From the NCBI RefSeq assembly GCF_901933205.1, contig NC_044573.1:32733493-32797492 (forward strand): a stretch of 64,000 bases of DNA. Direction: 5' to 3'. Numbering within the stretch: position 1 is the stretch's first letter; each line of letters starts with the position of its first letter. Below, piece after piece: positions 38,001 through 48,749 of the stretch. The stretch comes from Camarhynchus parvulus. Lineage: Eukaryota > Chordata > Aves > Passeriformes > Thraupidae. Below the pieces are notes generated by a model. It was not told the DNA's origin. It saw only the letters and a program-made list of their open reading frames with translations, and did not search any database. The translations under genes and the position numbers were made by a program.

Positions 38001-41000
38001 TCACCACTCCCAATGGCAAAGATCTTCTGAAAGAAGTGTTTTTGCACACATTTGGCCTTCTAAGTCTGAGGTCTTCTGGAAGGAAATCACCACACTTTAA
38101 CACCCTGAACATGAATTTTCAATTGACATCCAAACAGACTGCTCTCTCACTCTTTGTCTGGAATAAAATATACTTAATTTTGAATTGTAAAAGTAAATAA
38201 CATAAGTAAGCACATTCTGGGAGTTAAGTGTAAATGACAAAAACATATGTTACACCAGTGTTTATACAGAAGCATAAATCACATTTCTTGAAACACTCTG
38301 GTTATTGTCTTTTTAAGCATTGATGCAATGCCCTGAATACTAATGATGCTGCCTGTAAAAGAAATACCACAAAATCATCCTGCATAGCTGGCTGGAGTGT
38401 ATTACTCTGAGGGCAAAAATATCATGAGAATTCTACACAGACCACTGAGTGTGGGACTGAGAAGACCTGGGGTCTTCTTTAAGCCCTTTTGTTGTCTAAT
38501 GTGCAATTACAGCAGCTTTTCATAGGGAAGTCTAACATTTCTGTGTCCCATTTCCATATGCAGAATGGGAAAAAGGACTCTTTTTTTTAACAAATCATTT
38601 TGTGATCAACAGGTGAAAACATGCTGTTTTGTTCAATCTGTCAAGCTTTCTCCATGCAATCTCATTTGTATTACTCATGCATGAAGGATGCAAGAGAAAG
38701 ATACTTCAGCTCCACAGTGCTAAAATTGTTCTCCTTTGCCATTCCCTGCTGCTGCTGTAACATATTTTGCGGCCAGCCTCCAGTACGGCTGGTGTTAAAC
38801 AAACAGGAATGGTACCTACATCTGCTCACAGAAGGGTTGCCTAGCAACTGCAATCAAAGCCTGCTTTACCCTCACCAATCTACTGTAAATTAATAGAATT
38901 TTCTCTACAATATTCTAACACTTTTAGTGGCTATATAAATGGTTTATTATTATTGTTATTATTTTTATTTTGTAGCTAATGTGTTTCATTTCATGATCTG
39001 ATTCAGGCAAAAAACAGAGCAGCTAGAAAAGGTTAGATTATGAAGTACGAAAAGGTTCAGAGACTTGTTTGATGTAGAAATATTCTTTGACAGCTCATTG
39101 CATTTATTTACTATACCCTTTTCTTCTGCCATTTCAGAATCTATTTCAGCTGCCCCATGGGAGCATAAAGCCATTACCCTGAATTATCATTCTGAGTGCA
39201 AATTTCACAAGGTACCACCAAATCATGAAGGTTTTGATTCCTGTATTCCTGATTCCTGAGATGCTTTGCCTTTAGAGAGGTCACAGGTCTGCTATTTGTT
39301 TGCATATTAACAGCATTGATTTTCAGTATACCTGACATTACAGTGTTCATTTGTCATATGTGTAATAGCTGAATACCAGAAGATGTGCTGCAGTGTGCAT
39401 GTCAACACACAGAAAAGAAATTAGTATCTGAGATATTAAACAGGCTATGCAAGCAAGGAACCAAATCAATCAGAGCAAAGAAAGCTGGTAGAGCCTATTC
39501 ATCAGGTTTTAGCAAGTTTAATTTCCAACCATGCTGAAATAGGAGTAGAATTTTGATTTAAAAGGCTTTTACTGAAGACACTGAAGCAAAAAACTTGGGA
39601 CTTATTGGTGAACATTAAAGGTCTCCTACTCTCCTCATCACAAAGTAGCTATCTTTGCTAGCAGGAAGGATCAAAGAGGCTGGTAGAACCCACATGTGCC
39701 TATTTACCCCCTTTCTTACACTAGGTAACGGTATACTTTCACCAGATCTCCATGTGAGCCTGCCAAATGTCCTGGTCCACAGCCAGCCCTCAAAATGTCC
39801 TCCCTTTGATGCAGCTGCCCTTTGCTCTCCATCTTCCACACCACACACATTGTCCATGCGTATTTAAATGGTATAAAATTATTTAAATTCCTACATCTGT
39901 CTCCCCACACCATTACATGTATCAATTGTTAAAGGGGAAATGGCTTTGCCATTTGCTAGATGTAAGCATTTACCTGGACAGCAGCCAGTGCAGCAGGTTG
40001 TTATGCAAACACCCTGATGGAACAAAACCAAGCATGAAGCAGCAACAGAGAGAAGAACATACTTGTCCTCAAGCAGCAATCTCCTATAAGAGTCCAGGCA
40101 AAGCCAGGAAACAACAAAATGAGCAAGATTTAATTTTGTTGGTCCATAACTATAATAAAAGTGAGGAATTTGAAAGTGCTTTGCTTAGAAGATTTTCTTT
40201 CTCCCCATTTCTTCTCCCTCATATCAGTGCCTTATGCTCCATGCAATTTAATATCAAAAGCAATTCTAGCAAAAACAGCTCTTTAATTTTTCTGCTCGTC
40301 TCTGATTAAAGGGTGAACTTCAATGTAAACATCATTTCATCCAAGGCCAGGAATTCACACAAAATGGTAGGATTCAAGGTGGACTTTTGATACTTCCAGA
40401 AACTACTGGAGGCTCGAGCCATGCATGTAGTGACCACAATTTAGCACCATCTGTGCTTGTATCAGTTTTCATAATCTTAAAAGATGCACTGTTTTTGTGT
40501 GGTTCCTTCAGCAGAAGAACTGCAGCATATCCTGTCAGAATAGCAGCTAAAGATCCAGAAGTCTGATGCAAGATTGCTTAATAATTGCATAACTCTCTTG
40601 AAAATTCACTTTGAAATCATACCTAAACTCTTTAGAGATAGGGGCTTAGTTGTTTGTGTAAAGACACATGTTAAACTTGTATTTTCAATCCAGGAAAAGT
40701 AACTTTGGTAAAGCTGACATAACTCAGCTTAAAAATACATTTCTTCACACTTGATTTATACAGCCTAGAGTCCTAAAGTCAGGATTGTCTAGAATGTAAA
40801 CAGCTCCATAATCTCCATCCTTCTTCTAGACACCTAATTCAGATCTACCACACCTTTATGAATGGAGAGGGAAGAGGGGTTCAAATGTGAGAGTGCCACT
40901 GACTCACAAACTGGTGCCGATATCCCCTGCTCTGCTTTCCAATTCCTTTTGCAATAATTTCTGTTTCTACTTGTGACGTTTTGATGTGTTGCCCTCTCTT

Positions 41001-41976
41001 GTGCATCATTTAAGATTTCTTTACACTGAATTGGATCAAACATTAATCACCACAGTGTGCAAGCTCTTTCCTGTACCACGTGTATGTTGTGCTGCTTGCA
41101 CCCACACTGCACTTCACTGACACCCTCTCTTCTCCAGCTGAGCTAACCAATACATCTTTTCAATTTTATCTTTCAATCAATGGATCATTCTCTTATTTCA
41201 TGGGAATTTAATATCTTTGAGAGCCTTTAATGAGAGACTTCCCTAACATACACTTGCAGAGACCATCAGGGAATTACACTGATTTCTGAAGCACATCTTC
41301 TCTTTGCAACTGCCGGGCTGGCAATCTCCATATGGCCTTTAAATTCACATAAACCAAGGGTCACACACCCATAATTTTCAATCTTTACAACAGCTCCTAT
41401 TCAATTCCTCTAAAATACTGCTTTGTGATTTACCTTGGAGCAATTTTTTTTTATTTCATTTTATTATTTTTTTAACAAGGATGTCATTAGCCTCTTGAAG
41501 TCACAAGGTAACAAAGTGGCTTTAAACAGCTGGTTGCACACTAAATCGTTTGGCTACTTCTTCATGTTCCTAGTAATAATGCCCTGTTAATTTTTCTTAT
41601 TGGATCCACACCTTCACCTATCAGCTGTTCAAATTGAAACTGATCCTTTCTGTAAAGGAGAATTAGTTGGACCTAGTGCCTTCTAGAATGTTGTTAAAAA
41701 CTATAAAGAAAATTCTGCACAGAGCAGCTAAATTTATCTTATTTATGTAGATCTTTTTACAAAAACATGCATACACAAACACGAGTTTCATAAAACCACA
41801 GAACTGGTAGAGAGTCTTTTACTGAGATAAAACCAATAAATTAATTATGGCAAAGACACAAGCTAGCATTATTATCTTTAAAAGGTGCTTTTTGTTCTTT
41901 GAGCTCATATAAAAGACTATCTGAAACACTTTCTTATGCCCAATGAAACAGAATTCTACAAGTAGTTTTCTATCAG
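35067..41976. other. Non-coding, no gene or known repeat seen
   Basis: About 6.9 kb of unique AT-rich DNA with a GC-richer patch at 37.44-37.56 kb and AT-rich low-complexity sequence near 36.43-36.48 kb. The longest frame (39917-40309, 130 codons) has no recognisable domain and a composition like random translation. Confidence 0.55.
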
Positions 41977-42392
41977 TGATATTTTTGCCCAGTGTCCAGC
42001 AGGAATGATGAGGAGGACTCCATCTTATCAGAAGGCTAATTAATTACTTTTCTATACTATATTACATTATATTACATTACATCTAAACTAAACCTGCCAA
42101 GCACTCAACTCCAACTGCACAGCATCTCGTGACTGTCAGCCAACAGTCCCACACACGCACACACACCTGGATTCAATCGGTCAGTGAGTCAAAACACTCA
42201 CACCAGAATCCAAATACCAATTCTCTTCAGGTAAACAATCTTCCACAAGGCATTCCACTTGTGAACAAACACAGGCAGAGCAAATGAGATAAGAATTGTT
42301 TTTCCTTTCTCTGAGGTTCAGAGAATATGAATCCCAGAAATTTCTTGGGAAGTTGTGCCTTGCTTTTCTCAGTGAAGAGAAATGTGGTGACA
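41977..42392 (-). mobile_element. Solo LTR, endogenous retrovirus, same family as 14583
   Basis: On the minus strand it starts TGTCACCAC at 42392. It passes through AACAATTCTTATCTCATTTG, ACAGTCACGAGATGC and TTAATTAGCCTTCTGATAAG, and ends near AAAAATATCA at 41977. Layout and several blocks match the LTR at 14583-14989, so both come from related retroviruses. A candidate 6-bp target duplication, GTTTTC, is exact: 41965-41970 and 42393-42398. If it is real, the 3' edge of the LTR extends 6 bp to 41971. A 6-bp duplication would fit a class II (ERVK-like) element. No internal viral genes adjoin it. A (CA)n-like stretch near 42.15 kb lies inside. Confidence 0.85.
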
Positions 42393-45300
42393 GTTTTCCC
42401 CCCCCAAAAAAGCCAGCAAATATTAACTTGTCTCTGTAGCCAGCCCTACCAGAGTCTATCTCCTTCCCTGAGGCAGGACTGTGACATGAAGTCCCTCAGG
42501 GGCACAAAGGAGGGACCAGGTGCCCAGGTTTCCCTCTGTGAGCAGGTGGGTAGGGACAGGCAGGTGCTGGGTTTGATTCCACCAAAAGAGTCAGCCACTA
42601 GGATGGTCAGAGAGACCCAAATGTGAGACTGGGATAGGCCAGGGGCAAACTGCTACACGTGCACAGCAAAAGCAAATGGGACAAAGTCACACCTCTGAGG
42701 GTGCCTTGGTGGCAACACAGCTTCAGAAGGCTTTTAATGCTCTGCTAACACTTGATAGCACCTTGCAGCTTGTACTGACTCAGAGCTGCATCAGAGACCA
42801 AACCCAGCCTTCCCTGTGCAAGAAACACATTCACAGACCTATGCCTGCTTAATGAGTATTAATTTGTTCATGAAGCTGACAGGTCAATTCCCTCTTCAAT
42901 CTACATTATATTGCATGTTCCTTTTGTTGGTTTCTGGGGAAAAAAAGCAGCAGCAGCCCTTATTTAAAAACAAAAAAAAAAACTCTCACTATGAGATTGA
43001 CACGAAATAAACTTGTTTCTCATCAGTAATTGCTTCCCCCTGGGCTTGACAATGTTTACAAATGAAAGTTTTTCCTTCATATATGGCTTGACCTATCATG
43101 AATTATAGCTGGTGCTACTGATCCACACTCCTCCCTGCACACAAGGCTTGCTATCTCAATTTTGTACTGTAATTAACCATTTTCTGATGGCACATTATTT
43201 ATTATTTGTCACCTTCAATTCTCCTGGTGTTTATACATCTCCACATATTAGCAGGCAATTCAAAAACTGTTATTAACAATATTAATATCCTAAGAGCTTG
43301 TTTGATGTGAGTGAGACATGGGGCTGGACTGCTTGACTGCAAGAAATAAGGGGTGAGGTTTTTTTGTTGGTGCTTATTTTTTAATTTGTGCATTATCTGC
43401 CACCTTGCAGTCTTTGTTCACAAAGACTGATCTTAGGCAGTCAAGAAGGAAATATAAAAAAATAATGACTGAAATTTATAACTAATCTCATTTGACCATT
43501 ACAGATCTAAGAGTGAAGCAAAGAAAAGAGAGAAGAATAGCTATAGCTTTATTTTACTTTTTTATTAATTTTTTTACTCTTGAAAAAAAATCAAAATAGG
43601 CCACATCTTTCCTCCCAAGACCAGCTTCAAAGATACGTAGGACCTTTTGCACTAGAAGGAAAATCAAGATCAAACAAAAGAAGAATGCCATTTTTCAGGT
43701 ATTCAAACCTAACTGCCCATATGATTCTTCAATACTCAGGATTGGTTTTTTTCCCTTACTCCTCCATATTCTCATTTATACCATTCTAATTTATACCAAG
43801 AAATAAAATAATTCACTCACAGAGTCAACTCCCTGTGCTTCACAGCTGGTAATTAAAAACCTATCAATTACAATCCTAGCTTGCTACACTTACCAACCTT
43901 TAGCCAGTCAGCTTCCCATTTTGCATCTTGCTCCATATTTCCCACAATCTCCTGCAGGCCACAGTTAACATCCCTCATCTCCCTTCCCTCTTCCCCCCAA
44001 GAGCACTGTGGGCAAGAGGGACTGCCTGCACCTTTGTGAGCTCAGGAGCCAAGGATCAGGCACCCGTCTAGCCCTTCTCAGGCAGGAAGGACACCAGAGC
44101 TCAGAGCCTGGGAAGAGTGGGAGAAACACGGAAGGAATGGGCGAGAGACACTGGAACAAGAAGGGCAGGCAGAGCTGAGACAGGATCCATTTTGTTCAGA
44201 GTTTTGCTTACAATATCATTGATGAGTATAAGCATCTACTAAATAGTGTATGACTAGGATGTTTTTTACAGAGATGATTCCCAAGGCCCTCCATGTGCTG
44301 CATGGTGCTCACAGCCCTGAGGCAGCAGGGCTGACTGGGAGAACTCCCAGTCCCCACAAGCTCTTGGCAAGGGACAGACCAAACCTCAAGCTGAGTTCTG
44401 AGATGGCTTCAGGTATTTATGAGGGGACAAAGGAGCTGCTGTTCTTCCCCAAAATTATTTGCTGACATAACAAACCAAGTTTAAAATGACAGAAGAGGCT
44501 CCCCATGCAAAGCACCTGTAACCATCAATAAGTTTTTCTTTCATTATAAACAATACCACTTGAAATTATGTGCACAATGTAGTAATGAAAAACAAATGGC
44601 ATGCTGCCTAGCTATTTGTGCATACTAACAGTCACATTTGATTGCTGAAGCTTTTGTTATCCAAAAAGTCAGAGCTTTTCCCATTTTGCTAACCCATGAG
44701 AAAAAGGAATTACCTTGGCAATGGTAACTTACTTGGGGTTGAAATGCATCCAAAAGCCAGGATCTGCAAACCTCTTATTTCTCACTTACTGTTAATTTAA
44801 ACCTAATCTTTTTGTTTTTAAAGACTTGATTCAGGCCCTCTGATGGGCTGGACTAGAAATATATTGAAAATTGCGATTTTGCAGAGAACGTTTTATAGAC
44901 ATCCCATATCACAGCAAATTTCATCAGCTTCTTTTAAAACACATAAATTCAAATATGCATTTTGTGTCCAACATTTAAATCAAAGTAATTCTTGTAGTGC
45001 AATGTAGTTAAGACACTAATTAGTTTCTCTGACAAATGGTGACTTTTCAGCAATTCAAGGTACTGAAAATATTTTCATTTATTCTCTACTCTATTTTATT
45101 TTTCAGACATAAAGCTATGTATATTTATGTCTATTTTTCCCCCTCAACAGAAGAAATAAATTAACAGCATCAGGCAAATGGGATTTTACAATGAGTTAGC
45201 ATTTATCACACCAAACCACTAAGACGCCTTGCTCAGCTGGAACTGTGCACATTCCCAGATGGTGTATTGGATTATAATTTCACAAAATTAGTTTACTCTC

Positions 45301-45680
45301 TCAACAGTTTCTCTTGCAATTTCCTCTGAAAAGTCATCTAAATACTTCCACAGTCTCTATTCCTACTCCCTGTGGAGGCTCCCAAATCTTTTCTGTATGG
45401 CGTTATTTTCTTTTGCTATCATGGAATATGATATGTAGGAATTATGCTACTGAGATTCTCCTATGGCATTCTTTTTATTCTTTCATTATATTATTCATAT
45501 TAAGTTCTTTACAAGTTGGCTTTTTATTTTTTTTTTCATCCAATACCTTTCACACATTTCACATTGACTGTACCTGATATCTTTAATAATTAAACTATGA
45601 CTTGACATGTCCATGAAGTACAATGAAAAGTAAAAATTTATCTGTGTTGGCTTCTAGGTGATAGGAGAGCTGCACAAATC
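42393..45680. other. Non-coding, no gene seen
   Basis: Unique sequence with C/A homopolymer runs near 42.40 and 42.96 kb and a GC-richer patch at 43.97-44.42 kb. Short frames on both strands are unsupported as genes. Confidence 0.55.
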
Positions 45681-46117
45681 CTAGAAAGACAGTAGCATTT
45701 CTGCTGTATGGTAGGAACAATTTGTTGGCCTAGAGCCTGGGGCCAGGAGGTGACCCTGGACTTGTTGGATATTGGCGCTGAGTGCCAGCCCCAGGAGCCG
45801 CCTCTCCTGCTGCATAGATGGGAAATGGTGGCAGATCCACTTTCCTTTCACAGCACACACTGCCCAAACCATCTGGTGTGCCAACAATGAGGCCAGAGAT
45901 GGTTTGTGTTTACCTGCAGTCACTTGAAGAACTCAACATGAACTGGGTTAATGACCTATTAGCAATGGAGGCACCAACCTAACCTTCCTGAAACAGAAAT
46001 TTCTCCTTAGAGACATCACCTGCAACGGTCTCCACCTGAAGGTCATGAGGCAGAGAGAAACAGGCTGATGCGGACTATTTTAGAAATGAAACAGAACATT
46101 TTCCTCACCTTATCTGG
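45681..46117. other. Unidentified GC-richer block upstream of a CR1-like tail
   Basis: This stands out from its AT-rich surroundings and ends next to a CR1-type tail. Opposite-strand frames (45681-45923 and 45708-45890) overlap and have no domain. It may be the body of an old or unusual retroelement, but I do not recognise it. Confidence 0.3.
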
Positions 46118-46147
46118 GCTCACCCAACCTTAATTCTATGATTCTAT
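46118..46147 (+). mobile_element. CR1-like 3' tail
   Basis: CACCCAACCTTAATTCTATG is followed by ATTCTAT, which is the CR1 3' terminus with nearly two ATTCTATG octamers. The upstream sequence does not clearly match the CR1 families I know, so either a diverged CR1 or another element using a CR1-type tail ends here. Confidence 0.5.
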
Positions 46148-47054
46148 ATTAAGTATATCAAGAAAAGAAAGAGGTTTACAGCTAAATTAGTAGGTTACAT
46201 TGCTCAGAGCATAACCCAATCTTAAAAATTGGTTTCATTCAGCCTTAGGGCTTGTCAGTGGCATTATATAATAAACAACCATGGACTGACATTATTCTCC
46301 CTTTGTTCTCAAATGAAGATTTCCCACTGATTTATTGATTTGGTTTGTATAACGGGAAGGAAGCTATTGGCTAATTTTTGGTGGTGAGACATTACAGCTC
46401 TCATTAATTTAACATCTGTTAAACTGGAATGTGGCTTAGTTTGCTGAAATATTTGCATATTCCAGAAGTTCAAAAGTTCATTTGTTTGCTATGCACATAC
46501 ATTCAATGTACCTCAAATAGCAGTGGACCAAGCTTACACGATTGCCACAACAGTTACAGTATTGCAGTGACACCTTTGCAGACCTCCAAAAGGAGCCCAT
46601 TTGTTGTGGTTTGTGTAGATGCTGAAACAAACGACAATTTCTGATAAGCATCACTCTTGTTCCCAAAGATAAAATGAAACCCAGCCATAAACTCTCAGAA
46701 CAATTCTGCTAAGTGAGTGCAAGAAAATTTGATATCAAGCTAAGCCTCTTATTTGGTTATAATCACTGTGTGGATGCATATTCCAGCCACACAGGGCATG
46801 TGCAAGTTGCTCAGTCAAACATCATTTCTGGTTAATGACAGAACATCTCATGCATAAAACATAAAAGTTTGTTTGGCCTTTACACTCCACCTTCTGCAAA
46901 GTCTCAAATAGTTCAGCATGCACAATGTATTAAAGAAAAAAAAAGTAGGAATCTACAACCCTAACAAACATGAACCAGTAGTCAATCATTACTGTTCCAC
47001 TGTAATCTCTGCTGTCCATAACATCACTTCCTGAACATGAAAATGAGAAAATAA
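46148..47054. other. Non-coding, no gene seen
   Basis: Unique AT-rich DNA; short unsupported frames only. Confidence 0.6.
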
Positions 47055-47145
47055 GGTATATAATTATATATTTTAGATATATACAATTAATTATATATAA
47101 TTATAATCTATCATTAATTATACATACATATAATTAATACACATA
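47055..47145. repeat. AT-rich low-complexity tract
   Basis: About 90 bp composed almost only of ATTA, TATA and TAAT motifs, with several small self-complementary stretches. Confidence 0.85.
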
Positions 47146-48224
47146 TTCACTAAGTGCTGCTTTTACAAAATCCTGCACACAGTGAAGCTATTTAGGCTGT
47201 CATTGGAACTGACACACTGATCAAAGCACCTGTAAAGCAACCATGTTTTGAAGTGGAGCTGTGCTTTTTCCTTCTACTTTACTGGAGCTCTGGTGACTAA
47301 TCTGTAAAACTATTCATGCATTTCTCCATCATTTACTCTTTTCAACAACTTACTCTCTTTACTTAATGCAACAGGTCAATCTTCACAAAAAGTGTACTGA
47401 AGAAAATAATAAAAACTGTTTCAAAATTCACAAATTTGGAGTTTAACAAAAATATGCAAATCCATAAATCAGTAAATGGATACATTTACTTTTTAGTTAA
47501 CAAGTGTAGTTCTTTGGGATTTTTTATTTTCCTCGTGCATTTTATGTTTTCTGGATGACAGATTTTACTAGCAACGGCTCAACCCATGAAGGGTGCATAC
47601 TGGAGCTAGCATGCATAAATGCATTTATACTCCTGTACATATAAGATCCATATGTACATATATGCCTATTTACACACACAAATATGCACACATTGCTACA
47701 TACACAAATAATCTTTCAGAGACCCAAATGCACTAGAGCATTTAAGCAAAGCACAAGAGGAAACAAGGTATACATGAATTGGTAGATCTGAAGATCAGCC
47801 ACTGGCCTGGCAAAGAAATGCTTTTTCTCCGGCAGTTTGTGAACATATGCTCTTAGATGTGAGTCATATGTCAGACTACATCACACACATATATAAAATA
47901 ACATGTCATTTACAAATTACAGACATTTCACATCTAAGCATTTCTGGAACATGACTGAATTCAAACCTTTAGTACTACATGAAAGTTCATTGCAGACAAT
48001 TTAACAGAGCAGAAGATGCCTTTCCCAAGATACCATTCCAAATTATCTTGGGTTATTTTCTAAATGGACAGAAAAATATTGCTCATGTTCCAAATGAATT
48101 TCCTGTCAAGACTATGAAGTGAGAAGGACAAACAGGCTGTGGTTATTTAGTCATCTCAGATGCCTAAAGACATGGCTTTTCCCCAGCAGCTCAAGCCCCA
48201 CCTGCCACTCTAGAGATGGGTAGC
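47146..48224. other. Non-coding, no gene seen
   Basis: Unique sequence with a loose ACATA/CACA-rich stretch near 47.63-47.71 kb. No gene or known element. Confidence 0.6.
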
Positions 48225-48466
48225 TGTGCTGGTTTTGGACAGAATACAATTAATTTTTTTCAGAGTAACTGGTAAGGGGCTGTGTTTTGGATTTGAGCTG
48301 AAGACAATGAGATGTTTTAGTTAATACTGAGCACTGTTTACACGGAGCTAAGGACTTTTCTGCTTCTCAACACACCCCACCAGTAAGTGGGCTGGGGGTG
48401 CACAAGAAGTGGGGAGATGACACAGCTGACCCAAGGGACATTCCATACCACACAGCTCATACTCAC

Positions 48467-48474
48467 TATATAAA
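48467..48474 (+). promoter_or_regulatory. LTR TATA box
   Basis: TATATAAA within the solo LTR, followed by GCTGGGGGAAG. Its position upstream of the poly(A) signal fits the U3 promoter of the former retrovirus. Present activity unknown. Confidence 0.7.
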
Positions 48475-48608
48475 GCTGGGGGAAGAAGGGGGGACATTCA
48501 GAGTGATGGCGTTTGTCCTCCCAAGTCACTCAACACCTGCCTGCCCATGGAAGCAGTGAATGTATTCCTTATTTGGCTTTGCTTTTGTGCACAGTTTCTG
48601 CTTTCTCT

Positions 48609-48614
48609 ATTAAA
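48609..48614 (+). terminator. LTR poly(A) signal ATTAAA
   Basis: ATTAAA about 140 bp downstream of the TATA box, in the position expected of the R region of the LTR. Confidence 0.65.
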
Positions 48615-48749
48615 CTTTTTTTCATCTCAACCCATGAGTTTTCTCACTTTTTCTTTTCCAATTCTCTCCTTGATCCCAGTGGTGGCGGAGTGAGTGAGTG
48701 AGTGCCTGCCTCGGGCTTGGCTGCTGGCTGGGGCTAAACCATGAAAACA

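Larger units (their letters stand above)
48225..48749 (+). mobile_element. Solo LTR, endogenous retrovirus, second songbird family
   Basis: It begins TGTGCTGGTTTTGGAC and ends near GGGCTAAACCATGAAAACA, so it has TG...CA termini and is about 525 bp long. Recognisable blocks in order are GGCTGGGGGTGCACAAGAAG, a TATA box followed by AGCTGGGGGAAG, GTGATGGCGTTTGTC, CACCTGCCTGCCCATGG, the poly(A) region, TCAACCCATGAGTTTTCTCA and (GAGT)n. This matches an LTR family widespread in passerines as I remember it. The U3, R and U5 order is intact. No gag, pol or env flanks it, so it is a solo LTR. I could not find a clean target duplication. Confidence 0.92.

Noticed and set aside
39917..40309. 130-codon plus-strand open frame
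   Set aside because: No domain, no clear exon borders, composition of random AT-rich translation, and antisense frames overlap it.
14990..41964. A provirus between the two related LTRs
   Set aside because: The 27 kb between them holds no gag, pol or env text that I recognise, and each LTR appears to have its own target duplication, so they are separate solo insertions.
42327..42626. 99-codon plus-strand frame
   Set aside because: Its start lies inside the minus-strand solo LTR and it has no domain.
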